Below, one piece after another: positions 1 to 6,775 of a stretch of DNA of 7,347 bases; within the stretch, counting starts at the first letter, position 1; the number at the start of each line of letters is the position of its first letter. The stretch is from contig CAJTPO010000031.1 of the NCBI GenBank assembly GCA_910578115.1, positions 1 through 7,347 on the forward strand, given 5' to 3'. This stretch comes from an uncultured Lachnospiraceae bacterium (GTDB lineage Bacteria; Bacillota; Clostridia; Lachnospirales; Lachnospiraceae). The notes under the pieces are model-generated. The model did not search any database. It saw only the letters and a list, made by a program, of their open reading frames with translations, and was not told the DNA's origin. A program made the translations under genes and the position numbers.

Positions 1-2
1 AT

Positions 3-440
3 GAGGATTTTGCAAAGGGGCAGTTCCAGAACAAATCAGAAGGATTTAACAGGCTGATGAAAAGCTACACATCGGAAGTGTCCCCGGACAGAAAAGGGAT
101 CATTACTTCTGGCCTGAAAGCTGTTTCAAAGAACAGGCAGACTGTGCTTAAGCCCATAGATTTTGTGGCAACGCTTCTGGAAGGAAAAGTGAAATATCAG
201 AAACTGCCGTCAGGCAACAGCGATTACATAGAGTTTTATGATAAGAACGGTGAGATGGTGGCGACTTATTCCAACAATGGGTGGACGATGTATACCACCA
301 ATGCGGAGGCATCCAGACAGACGGAAATGTGCATGATCTATAATGAGGCGTGGGGAAGTGCCAGGAGAGGGATTGCGATGGCAGGTGAAGAATCGGCAAA
401 TGAGGATAGCCCTCAGAATCGTTTTGATGCAAAAGCATAG
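3..440 (+). CDS. C-terminal part of an unrecognised protein, cut by the left window edge
   Basis: The reading frame is open from the first complete codon at position 3, where it reads EDFAKGQFQNKSEGFNRLMK, and ends at TAG 438-440. An ATG at 57 lies inside this open frame, has no well-placed ribosome binding site and continues a plausible protein sequence, so it is probably an internal Met and the true start lies upstream of the window. The visible 145 residues are soluble and mixed charged, with no membrane segment or signal peptide. A central part (about residues 65-95 of the visible piece) reads like a small beta-rich unit, with YIEFYDKNGEMVATYSNNGW. The last 20 or so residues are acidic, polar and probably disordered. 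I do not recognise the family and give no function. No convincing terminator follows before the next promoter at 469, so read-through into the MATE gene is possible. Confidence 0.6.
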   Translation, partial: EDFAKGQFQNKSEGFNRLMKSYTSEVSPDRKGIITSGLKAVSKNRQTVLKPIDFVATLLEGKVKYQKLPSGNSDYIEFYDKNGEMVATYSNNGWTMYTTNAEASRQTEMCMIYNEAWGSARRGIAMAGEESANEDSPQNRFDAKA

Positions 441-468
441 CAGGAAATTGGAAACATTTAAAAACCAC

Positions 469-497
469 GTGACATTATAAACCGGTACGTGTATAAT
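469..497 (+). promoter_or_regulatory. Sigma-A-type promoter for the MATE transporter gene
   Basis: GTGACA (469-474, five of six matches to TTGACA) is followed after exactly 17 bp by a perfect TATAAT (492-497). Transcription would begin near 504 and leave a leader of about 89 nt before the ATG at 593. This is seen directly in the sequence; promoter activity is inferred. Confidence 0.72.
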
Positions 498-512
498 TAG
501 TGTTTACATGGC

Positions 513-554
513 ATGAGCCGGCGGCAGGGTTTGAGCCGGTGCATTATGAGTCGG
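513..554 (+). repeat. Three short repeats and a possible hairpin in the MATE mRNA leader
   Basis: TGAGCCGG occurs at 514-521 and 532-539, and TGAGTCGG at 547-554, all inside the predicted leader. ATGAGCCGG (513-521) can also pair with CCGGTGCAT (536-544) with one mismatch and one G-U pair. An alternative pairing joins GCCG (535-538) to CGGC (552-555), and the two structures exclude each other. The stretch could be an operator downstream of the start site or a folded leader that affects translation, but the match is short and may be chance. No known riboswitch class was recognised. Confidence 0.25.
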
Positions 555-592
555 CATGATGATGGCTGACGGTATAGAGCAGGAGAGGTGTT

Positions 593-1969
593 ATGGGAAT
601 ACTAAAGAAATTTATTGAGCCGGTGGACATGACGGAAGGTTCGCCCTGGCAGAAGATCGTGTTGTTTGCGGTTCCGATGCTGGTGGGAAATATTGCCCAG
701 CAGCTGTACAATACGGTGGACAGCGTGGTCGTAGGAAACTATGTGGGGGACAATGCGCTGGCGGCGGTGGGAAGCGCCGGGCCGATCCTCAATCTGCTGA
801 TCGTGCTTTTTGTGGGAATCAGTGTGGGAGCGGGTATCATGGTGTCGCAGTATTTCGGCGCCAGGGAACGGGAGAAGCTGTCTACTACCATCGGCAACTG
901 CATCACGCTGACGGGGATCGCCACTTTGTTTGTCATGATAGTGGCCTCTATGGTGGCAAAGCCGCTGCTGGAGCTTCTGGATACGCCGGACTCGATCATT
1001 GAATGGTGTCAGTCGTATCTGCTGATTCTGTTTATCGGTTCTGCGGGACTGGCTTTCTACAATATATTAAGCGGTGTTTTGCGGGGACTGGGGGATTCCA
1101 TGTCCGCGCTGCTGTATCTGCTTGTCTCCACCATGGTCAATATCGTGCTGGATCTGTTGTTTGTGGCAAAAATGGGTATGGGCGTCAATGGTGTGGCGCT
1201 GGCGACGGTGATCGCGCAGGCGATCTCGGCGTTTCTCTGTCTGATCCGGCTGATGCGGATGCAGGATCTGTTCGATTTAAAGCCCTGTTATCTGAAACTG
1301 CAGCGGAAGTACACCAGGAAGATCATTAAGCTGGGGCTTCCCTCCGGTATTACGCAGGCGATCTTTTCCATGGCGATGATCGTGGTGCAGTCGTTGACCA
1401 ACAGCTTTGGGGAGATGTTTATCGCCGCCAACGTGATCGTCATGCGTGTGGACGGCTTTGCGATGATGCCGAACTTTTCCTTCGGAACGGCGATGACCAC
1501 CTATGCGGGACAGAACGTAGGGGCAAGACGGCAGGACAGGGTAGATACAGGAGCGAAGCAGGGAACACTGATCGCGGTGGTGACTTCGGCGGTGATCACG
1601 GCTTTGATCCTGCTTTTTGGCAAGGCGTTGATGGGGATCTTTACCAGGACGCCGGAACTGGTGGATTTGAGCCGGGACATGATGGGGATCCTTGCGGTGG
1701 GCTATGTGGCCATGGCAGTGACCCAGAGTCTTTCCGGCGTTATGCGGGGCGCGGGCGATACGATGACGCCCATGTGGATTTCCATTGCGACGACGATCCT
1801 GATCCGCGTGCCCATTGCCTACGGCATTTCTTTCTTTACAAGAACGGCGCAGCTGCCGAACGGAAGGCAGGAATGCATCTTTATCTCGCTGCTGGCTTCC
1901 TGGCTGATCGGGGCGCTGATCACGTATGTCTTCTACCGGAGAGGGAAGTGGAAGGAGAAGGCGATCTGA
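593..1969 (+). CDS. MATE family efflux transporter (DinF/NorM-like)
   Basis: This is a 458-aa integral membrane protein of the usual MATE length, with about 12 hydrophobic segments in two homologous halves. The N-terminal half (about 20-220) holds the family-typical PMLVGNIAQQLYNTVDSVVVGNYVG at its start (broken here by membrane boundaries); the second half spans about 245-450. The internal duplication is visible as RGLGDSM at 164-170 and RGAGDTM at 385-391, and as GISVGAGIMVSQYFGARE near 75-92 against FSFGTAMTTYAGQNVGAR near 295-312. MATE proteins exchange Na+ or H+ for cationic drugs or metabolites across the cytoplasmic membrane; the substrate here cannot be read from sequence. The ATG is supported by AGGAGAGG (581-588). 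The promoter at 469-497 probably drives it. The next gene starts 52 bp after its stop with no terminator between, so the two are probably co-transcribed. The gene is GC-rich compared with the two-component block to the right. Confidence 0.95.
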   Translation: MGILKKFIEPVDMTEGSPWQKIVLFAVPMLVGNIAQQLYNTVDSVVVGNYVGDNALAAVGSAGPILNLLIVLFVGISVGAGIMVSQYFGAREREKLSTTIGNCITLTGIATLFVMIVASMVAKPLLELLDTPDSIIEWCQSYLLILFIGSAGLAFYNILSGVLRGLGDSMSALLYLLVSTMVNIVLDLLFVAKMGMGVNGVALATVIAQAISAFLCLIRLMRMQDLFDLKPCYLKLQRKYTRKIIKLGLPSGITQAIFSMAMIVVQSLTNSFGEMFIAANVIVMRVDGFAMMPNFSFGTAMTTYAGQNVGARRQDRVDTGAKQGTLIAVVTSAVITALILLFGKALMGIFTRTPELVDLSRDMMGILAVGYVAMAVTQSLSGVMRGAGDTMTPMWISIATTILIRVPIAYGISFFTRTAQLPNGRQECIFISLLASWLIGALITYVFYRRGKWKEKAI

Positions 1970-2021
1970 GGACGAAAAGGGTAAGGACCGTAAATTTACA
2001 GGCAGAATACGGAGCGGCGGC

Positions 2022-2765
2022 ATGGAGTACAACTACAGTGTGAGGGAAGGGGAACTTCTCCAGATCAACAGCAGAAAAGCGAAGATGGTCATCCGGTTTG
2101 CGGTTTTGTTCCGGTTTCTGAAAATGCTTCTGCTGTTGTTTTCATTTGGCGTTACGGTGCATGTGACGTATCTTATTTTCAGGGAATGTATCACGGACGC
2201 TGCGCTGACGGAATGTATTCCGCTGGGTTCTATTTTTGCCACTTTCGGTTCGGCGGTGATCTCGGTGATCTCCCTCTACTGCAATAAACAGAGCAGTCTT
2301 TTTCAGGAGAATCTGATGGCGCTGCACGAGCAGGTGCCGGGGCTGTCTTCCTGGAAAAGATGGCCCTTTATGAAGCGCTACAGCAGGGAGCGGAGCGGGC
2401 TGTTTCGACATACTTATCATGTGCTGAGAAATCCGCAGATCACTTTTCAGGGACAGAAGCGCAGCCTGACGATTCCGCTTCCGACCTGTACTGCGGATTT
2501 TTACGATCTGCCTATCGTGGTCAATGCGGTGAAGATGCTCTGCTTTTATCAGACATTTTTAAAGTCGGCAGCAGGACACCGGGCCACGCGGGAACGGAAT
2601 GAGATTTCTACCTTTTATTGTACGCTGGTGATCTATAGAAATATCATCCGCTATAAGGCGGGCACGTTTTTAATGTTGATCGGTTCGGAGTTTGTGCTGG
2701 CCAGCATTATTTTTTCTTTTTTTTACGGATCGATCAGTGAGCTTCTGGCATTGGCTGCGGGGTAG
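2022..2765 (+). CDS. Unrecognised membrane protein with three predicted TM segments
   Basis: The start was set at ATG 2022 because GGAG (2011-2014) lies 7 nt upstream and the preceding gene ends at 1969; an upstream in-frame ATG at 1926 would overlap the MATE coding sequence. The product is 247 aa. Hydrophobic segments lie at about 25-53 and 66-87 near the N-terminus and about 217-239 near the C-terminus. They flank a basic, probably cytoplasmic region of roughly 130 residues that is rich in Arg, Lys, Tyr and Phe. No cleavable signal peptide, catalytic motif or metal site is evident, and I do not recognise the family. Its position directly after the MATE gene suggests a joint transcript and perhaps a role at the same membrane, but this is inference only. 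It is followed by a 90-bp gap without a clear promoter or strong terminator. Confidence 0.7.
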   Translation: MEYNYSVREGELLQINSRKAKMVIRFAVLFRFLKMLLLLFSFGVTVHVTYLIFRECITDAALTECIPLGSIFATFGSAVISVISLYCNKQSSLFQENLMALHEQVPGLSSWKRWPFMKRYSRERSGLFRHTYHVLRNPQITFQGQKRSLTIPLPTCTADFYDLPIVVNAVKMLCFYQTFLKSAAGHRATRERNEISTFYCTLVIYRNIIRYKAGTFLMLIGSEFVLASIIFSFFYGSISELLALAAG

Positions 2766-2855
2766 GGGAAGTCATGCAGACGGTTGCTCATTATAACGCG
2801 AACGCAGGGAAGTGTAAAGCTGTAAGCGTTTTAGAAAAGGAAAGGAGCAGAGAAA

Positions 2856-3643
2856 ATGTATCAGCATCATGAAGAATCTTTGAAGATCATGGAGAAGATG
2901 TTTCGGGAACGGGAGGGGGTGATCGCCCTTGTGTTCGGCGGTTCTGTGGCTAAGGGAATGGAGCGGCCGGACTCGGATCTGGACGGTATGGTTATCGTGA
3001 CGGATGCCTGCTATGAAGAGCTGGCGAAGGAAAACCGGCTGGCGGAGGTGATTCCGGGGCATTGTACTTATGAAGGCGGTTACTTTGACGTGAAATATAT
3101 GACGAAAGAGTATCTGAGGCAGGCGGCGGAGAAAGGCAGCGAACCCACGAGGAATTCCTTTGTGAAATCCCGGGTGCTTTTACGCAGGATCCTGAGATCG
3201 AGGAGCTGGTAGCGGCGATTCCTGTGTTTCAGGAGAAAGAGCGGGAGGAGAAGATGCGCTCTTTTTACTGCGACATGCAGTTGAATTACGGCTATTTCTG
3301 GCTGGGATGCAGGCCGGAAGGTTATATGAAGATCCGGGTAGCGAGCGAGATCGTATACTGTATCTACCGGTTGATTCTGCAGGAAAACAGGGTGCTGTTT
3401 CCCTGCAACCGCAGGCTGGAGGAGACGGTGGAGGGTGTAGAGAACAAGCCGGAAGGAATCGTGGAGCTGTGTCGGGAATTTTGTGACACGCTGAATGAGC
3501 AGGTATTAAAGGAGATCATGGAGCGCTACCATAAATGGACTTCCTGGGCGTATCCCACCGATCCGAGTATTTTCTGTTCTCAGTATGCGGCGGATTTTGA
3601 ACAGTGGTGGATGTATCCGAGACCGTTGATCGCGGAGTGGTAA
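2856..3643 (+). pseudogene. Frameshifted pol-beta-type nucleotidyltransferase
   Basis: The N-terminal part (ATG 2856; GGAG at 2844-2847, 8 nt away) carries the NTP_transf_2 signature: GGSVAKG at 28-34, then SDLD at 40-43 with metal-binding Asp41 and Asp43, and a likely third acidic residue Asp78 in YFDVKYM. The family transfers a nucleotide to a hydroxyl group; the closest layout is that of small adenylyltransferases related to aminoglycoside and lincosamide resistance enzymes, but the substrate is unknown. The frame ends early at TAG 3210-3212. The adjacent frame continues without a stop as TQDPEIEELVAAIPVFQEKE and runs through a helical C-terminal domain to TAA 3641-3643. Adding one T to the run TTTT at 3178-3181 would give VLFTQDPEIEEL and a single 262-aa protein. 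The downstream frame has no ribosome binding site. The break is either a real inactivating deletion or a sequencing error; active-site residues are intact. Confidence 0.75.
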
Positions 3644-3675
3644 GTATTATTTAAGGTTTCAGGCATCCAGGCAGG

Positions 3676-3704
3676 TTGCTTTTTCCGGGGAGTAGTGTTA
3701 CACT
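3676..3704 (+). promoter_or_regulatory. Extended -10 promoter for the ROK regulator gene
   Basis: TTGCTT (3676-3681) is separated by 17 bp from TACACT (3699-3704), which is preceded by TG one base upstream (3696-3697), making an extended -10 element. Transcription would begin near 3711, giving a short leader of about 30 nt. The -35 match is only three of six, so the extended -10 probably carries the promoter. Confidence 0.5.
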
Positions 3705-3714
3705 TAAGAAAATA

Positions 3715-3725
3715 CTTTAATAAAG
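3715..3725. promoter_or_regulatory. Small palindrome, possible autoregulatory operator
   Basis: CTTTA-A-TAAAG is a perfect inverted repeat with one central base, placed just downstream of the predicted transcription start of the ROK gene. ROK repressors often control their own or a neighbouring promoter through palindromes. The arms are only 5 bp, so the site is weakly supported. Confidence 0.25.
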
Positions 3726-3728
3726 ATG

Positions 3729-3733
3729 TGGAG
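3729..3733 (+). promoter_or_regulatory. Ribosome binding site that fixes the ROK start at 3741
   Basis: TGGAG lies 7 nt before ATG 3741. The alternative in-frame ATG at 3726 has only A/T-rich sequence upstream and would add five residues (MWSIG) that do not fit the family N-terminus. Confidence 0.55.
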
Positions 3734-3740
3734 CATTGGA

Positions 3741-4868
3741 ATGGACGGAAAGAAAGTAACCAACATGGAAGTAAAGAAGAGAAACCGAAACAGGGTTTTT
3801 CGCTACATCTGCAGGAACGGGACGGTATCAAATCCGGATATTTCTTATAATATGAAGATCAGCCTGCCTACAGCAACGCAGATCACAAAGGAACTGATAG
3901 AGGAAGGTCTGGTGGAGGAGAAAGGCGAGCTGCAGTCAACGGGCGGGAGAAGGGCGAAAGCGCTGTCGGCAGTCATGAATGCAAGACTGGCTGTCGGCCT
4001 GGATATTACCAAGAATCATATTACGCTGATCCTCACCAATATCGCAGGAGAAATGCTGAAATATGAGCGTATCTGTTATCCTTATGCTGCGGGAGAACTT
4101 TATTATCAGGAGATAAACGAAAAGCTGGAAGGGTTTCTGACGGAGAGCGGGGCTGACCGAAGTAAGATTCTGGGGGTGGGAATCTCATTTCCCGGGATCA
4201 TAGATCTGGAGAAACAGTTGATAACCTATTCTCATATCCTGGGGGTGGAGGAGATCCCGTTTGCCTCGGTGGGCCGCTTTTTTTCCTATCCGTGTTTTTT
4301 CCTGAATGATGCGAATGCAGGAGCCTATGCGGAGGGTATCTATAATGAAGAGGCGGAGCGTTTCTTTTATCTGTCGTTGAGCAACACCGTGGGCGGAGCC
4401 TTTTTTTGCGATGATGAGTTGATGCAGGGCAAGAACTTCCGGTGCGGTGAAGTGGGGCATATGACAGTGGTTATGGATGGAGAATACTGTTATTGCGGAA
4501 AAAGAGGATGCCTTGACGCTTATTGTGCCGCCTGGCGGTTATCGGAGATGGCGGACGGAAAACTGGAGCAGTTTTTCAGCCTGTTGGATCAGGGAGATGC
4601 AGAGGCGGCAAAGATTTGGGATGCTTATACGAATTATCTGGCGATTGCAGTGAACAATGTCCATATGGTTCTGGATTGTGATATCGTTCTGGGCGGTTAT
4701 GTGGGAAGCTGTATGGGCGCACATCTCAAGGAAGTATGGGACAAGGTGGTCGGAAGGAATACTTTCGGGGAGAAAGAGCCTTACGTGAAAGTCTGTAATT
4801 ATAAGGTGGCAGCGGCCGCATTGGGGGCGGCGTTGAATGTGATCGAGACATTTGTCAGCCAGATCTGA
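3741..4868 (+). CDS. ROK family transcriptional regulator (NagC/XylR-like)
   Basis: The 375-aa product has the length and order of ROK repressors. An N-terminal winged helix-turn-helix lies at about 12-70, with recognition helix near SLPTATQITKELIEEGLV (41-58) followed by a wing ending in TGGRRAKAL (67-75). A sugar-kinase-like ATPase-fold domain follows from about 82. Visible ROK landmarks are VGISFPGIID (146-155), LNDANAGAYAE (188-198), GEVGH (236-240) and the zinc site CYCGKRGC (250-257) with His240. The phosphate loop reads GLDITKNH (86-93) instead of the DxGxT of sugar kinases, which argues for a sugar-responsive regulator rather than an active kinase, although Asp190 at the kinase catalytic-base position is kept. 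The inducer sugar is unknown, and no sugar transport or catabolic gene lies next to it in this window. It has its own promoter and terminator, so it is probably monocistronic. Confidence 0.9.
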   Translation: MDGKKVTNMEVKKRNRNRVFRYICRNGTVSNPDISYNMKISLPTATQITKELIEEGLVEEKGELQSTGGRRAKALSAVMNARLAVGLDITKNHITLILTNIAGEMLKYERICYPYAAGELYYQEINEKLEGFLTESGADRSKILGVGISFPGIIDLEKQLITYSHILGVEEIPFASVGRFFSYPCFFLNDANAGAYAEGIYNEEAERFFYLSLSNTVGGAFFCDDELMQGKNFRCGEVGHMTVVMDGEYCYCGKRGCLDAYCAAWRLSEMADGKLEQFFSLLDQGDAEAAKIWDAYTNYLAIAVNNVHMVLDCDIVLGGYVGSCMGAHLKEVWDKVVGRNTFGEKEPYVKVCNYKVAAAALGAALNVIETFVSQI

Positions 4869-4907
4869 AACGCAGGGTGATGCGAAGAATATAATGCGAT
4901 GTTTTAT

Positions 4908-4946
4908 ACAGGCACTTGCCATAACAGCGAGTGTCTGTTTTTTTTT
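4908..4946 (+). terminator. Strong intrinsic terminator after the ROK gene
   Basis: ACAGGCACTTGC (4908-4919) pairs along all 12 positions with GCGAGTGTCTGT (4927-4938), including two G-U pairs, around the 7-nt loop CATAACA. Nine consecutive T follow at 4938-4946. It separates the ROK transcript from the two-component operon. Confidence 0.9.
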
Positions 4947-5001
4947 GCATTTTTCAGGGCGCTTTGCCCGGCGCATGTTTCCACAATGCAATTTTAGATA
5001 C

Positions 5002-5030
5002 TTGTCATTGCCCATATCTCCACATATAAT
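5002..5030 (+). promoter_or_regulatory. Sigma-A promoter for the two-component operon
   Basis: TTGTCA (5002-5007, five of six) and a perfect TATAAT (5025-5030) are separated by 17 bp. Transcription would begin near 5037, giving a leader of about 56 nt. This is one of the two best promoter matches in the window and suggests substantial basal expression of the regulator and kinase. Confidence 0.8.
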
Positions 5031-5040
5031 TGTAATGTGG
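5020..5040. promoter_or_regulatory. Inverted repeat across the -10 box, possible operator
   Basis: CCACAT (5020-5025) and ATGTGG (5035-5040) form perfect 6-bp arms around 9 bp that include the -10 box. A protein bound here would block RNA polymerase. In addition TGTAAT occurs at 5031-5036, 5042-5047 and 5063-5068, the first two exactly 11 bp apart. Either could be an autoregulatory site; neither resembles the TGCAAGG repeats upstream of the transporter gene. Confidence 0.35.
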
Positions 5041-5092
5041 CTGTAATCCCGGCATATGGATGTGTAATTTAGTGAACGGAGGAACGTCAATA

Positions 5093-5785
5093 ATGAACAG
5101 GATTTTGATTATAGATGATGATAAGGAGCTTTGTGCACTGATCAGGCAGAGTGTTTTACAGGAAAGCATAGAAGCCGACTGCTGTTATTCCGGAAAATCC
5201 GGTCTGCTGCAGCTGAAGGAAAAGGAATACCAGCTTGTCATATTGGATGTCATGCTGCCTGGTTTTGACGGCTTTGAAACTCTGGAGCAGATCAGAAAAG
5301 AAAGCAGCCTGCCAATTCTGATGTTTACATCAAAAAACGACAGTGCTTCAAAAGTGCGTGGTTTACGGGCAGGGGCTGATGACTATCTGACAAAACCTTT
5401 TGACATGGACGAGCTGATTGCCCGTATTCTGTCATTGATTAGACGCTATACCCGCTTTAACCCAACAGACGGACAGTTACAGACATTTGATTTTGACGGG
5501 CTGGTTATTGACTTTAATAACCGTTCTATCCATGCGGTAAATGGTGATTTTGAACTGCCGCCGAAAGAATTTGATTTACTGTTGCTGCTTGCAAAAAATC
5601 AGGGAAAGATACTGACAAAGCAGCAAATTTATGAAAATGTATGGGGAGAAGATTATGTCTATGATGACAGCAATATTATGGCAATTATCAGCCGTCTGCG
5701 CAAAAAGATAGAAGAGAATCCGGGCAGTCCACGGTATATACAGACAGTGAAGGGGATTGGCTATCGTTTCAACAGGGAGGTGTGA
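5093..5785 (+). CDS. OmpR/PhoB-family response regulator
   Basis: The 230-aa product has a receiver domain (about 2-115) with the acidic pair Asp8/Asp9, phospho-acceptor Asp52 in VILDVMLPGFDG, the conserved Thr79 and Lys101 in the KPF motif. A C-terminal winged helix of the OmpR type (about 130-228) contains LPPKEFDLLLLLAKNQGKIL, the recognition-helix region SNIMAIISRLRKKIE and the ending VKGIGYRF. All phosphorelay residues are present, so it should be functional. The start MNRILIIDDD at 5093 was chosen over an upstream in-frame ATG at 5060 because receiver domains begin this way and GGAGG (5078-5082) sits 10 nt before it. The kinase begins 3 bp after its stop, so the pair is translated from one message. 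Its probable target is the block of 11-bp direct repeats at 6776-6819. OmpR-type regulators bind head-to-tail, and 11-bp spacing is known for PhoB and for lantibiotic regulators such as SpaR. Confidence 0.95.
   Translation: MNRILIIDDDKELCALIRQSVLQESIEADCCYSGKSGLLQLKEKEYQLVILDVMLPGFDGFETLEQIRKESSLPILMFTSKNDSASKVRGLRAGADDYLTKPFDMDELIARILSLIRRYTRFNPTDGQLQTFDFDGLVIDFNNRSIHAVNGDFELPPKEFDLLLLLAKNQGKILTKQQIYENVWGEDYVYDDSNIMAIISRLRKKIEENPGSPRYIQTVKGIGYRFNREV
5775..5780 (+). promoter_or_regulatory. Ribosome binding site supporting a TTG start for the kinase
   Basis: GGGAGG, inside the last codons of the response regulator gene, lies 8 nt before TTG 5789. The first in-frame ATG (5810) is 29 nt away and would remove the first seven residues, so TTG is the better start. 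Confidence 0.7.
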
Positions 5786-5788
5786 ATA

Positions 5789-6712
5789 TTGTATACAGAA
5801 GCAGTTACAATGATTGCACTGGGTGTTGCATTTGCTTCGGTTTGCGGGGCTGTTTTTATAGTCCGGCGTGTGAAAAAGCAGCTGCTGGAAATGTCTGACA
5901 TTTTGGAAGATGTAAAAAATGGAAATGGAAACAGGCGTATCTTATCGGAAACACATGAACTTGTGGCTCCACTTGCTTATGCAATCAACGATATTATCCT
6001 GTCCTACGAGAACAGGCTTTCTGCCTGTCGTCAAACAGAAGAAACCAACAGGCAGCTTATGACGAGCCTTTCCCATGATGTAAGGACACCGCTCACCACA
6101 CTGATAGGATATTTGGACGCTGCACATAAGGGGATTGTTGATGGGAAAGAACGTGACGATTATATAGAAACAGCCCGCCGGAAAGCCCACGATTTAAAAG
6201 AATATATAGATGTGCTTTTTGACTGGTTCAAGCTGGGCTCAAATGAATTTTCGATGAATATATCTGTTGTTGATTTAACGGAACTGACACGGAACATACT
6301 GATTGACTGGATACTCATATTTGAAGATACGCAGATAGATTTCACAGTGAACATTCCGGAGCAGCCGTTCCGGGTGCAGATCGATCCGGACGGATATATG
6401 AGGATATTAAACAATCTGATACAAAATGTGATTTCCCATAGCCATGCGGATAAAATAGAAATATCTTTATCAGGGCAGGGAGGGAATATAAAAATTCTTT
6501 TGTCTGATAACGGCGTGGGGATTGAGAAGGAGGATTTGAAACATATTTTTGAGCGGCTTTATAAATGCGATAAAGGGCGGTCTGAAAAAGGCAGCGGACT
6601 TGGTCTGTCTATCGTACATCAGCTTGTAGCCAAATTGAATGGAACAATAACAGTGGAAAGCACACCGGGAGAAGGAACCGTTTTTATCCTGCTTTTCCCA
6701 CTGGCAGAATGA
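5789..6712 (+). CDS. Sensor histidine kinase with a single TM segment and no extracellular sensor domain
   Basis: The 307-aa product has one membrane segment (about 7-26) followed by basic residues RRVKK, so the N-terminus should face outward with only about six residues exposed. A linker with HAMP-like or coiled character (27-90) leads to the HisKA domain with phospho-acceptor His96 in SLSHDVRTPLTTLIGYLD. The ATP-binding domain shows the N box NNLIQNVISHS (208-218, Asn213), G1 box SDNGVGI (239-245), F box HIFERLYK (252-259) and G2 box GSGLGLSIV (268-276). It is therefore catalytically complete. Translation starts at TTG. Kinases with so little outside the membrane usually sense within the membrane or through a partner, here perhaps the adjacent ABC transporter or a membrane-active peptide; this is inference. 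It pairs with the response regulator directly upstream. A probable terminator follows 23 bp after its stop. Confidence 0.94.
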   Translation: MYTEAVTMIALGVAFASVCGAVFIVRRVKKQLLEMSDILEDVKNGNGNRRILSETHELVAPLAYAINDIILSYENRLSACRQTEETNRQLMTSLSHDVRTPLTTLIGYLDAAHKGIVDGKERDDYIETARRKAHDLKEYIDVLFDWFKLGSNEFSMNISVVDLTELTRNILIDWILIFEDTQIDFTVNIPEQPFRVQIDPDGYMRILNNLIQNVISHSHADKIEISLSGQGGNIKILLSDNGVGIEKEDLKHIFERLYKCDKGRSEKGSGLGLSIVHQLVAKLNGTITVESTPGEGTVFILLFPLAE

Positions 6713-6735
6713 ATCGGTACTGTTTTTTATGGTGG

Positions 6736-6770
6736 CAATAGAATCTCCGTCCTGCGGGGATTTTATTGTT
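6736..6770 (+). terminator. Probable intrinsic terminator between kinase and transporter genes
   Basis: CAATAGAATCTCC (6736-6748) pairs with GGGGATTTTATTG (6756-6768), with two G-U pairs; a further G-C pair (6749-6755) leaves a 5-nt loop. The core GC-rich part is followed by TTTTATTGTT, an imperfect U-tract. It would end or attenuate the two-component transcript and let the transporter gene be controlled by its own promoter. Confidence 0.65.
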
Positions 6771-6775
6771 ATAAA

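Noticed and set aside
1277..2032. A 251-aa open frame on the minus strand opposite the MATE gene
   Set aside because: It is antisense to a clear membrane protein gene, its translation is rich in Arg, His and Pro as expected of a GC-rich shadow frame, and it has no recognisable domain.
2801..2831. A possible terminator, AACGC pairing with GCGTT followed by TTAG, before the nucleotidyltransferase
   Set aside because: The stem is only 5 bp with a 21-nt loop and a very short T run.
3224..3643. An independent gene starting at GTG 3224
   Set aside because: There is no ribosome binding site, the frame is open further upstream, and its sequence continues the nucleotidyltransferase once one T is added at 3178-3181.
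4890..4895. A TATAAT hexamer just after the ROK gene
   Set aside because: No -35 match lies at a suitable distance, and any transcript would run directly into the terminator at 4908-4946.
4539..5090. A 183-aa open frame on the minus strand over the end of the ROK gene and the following gap
   Set aside because: It runs across the ROK coding sequence, a strong + strand terminator and the two-component promoter. Its translation has no family features.
5060..5092. An earlier start for the response regulator at ATG 5060
   Set aside because: The extra 11 residues do not belong to a receiver domain, and the GGAGG motif is placed for ATG 5093.
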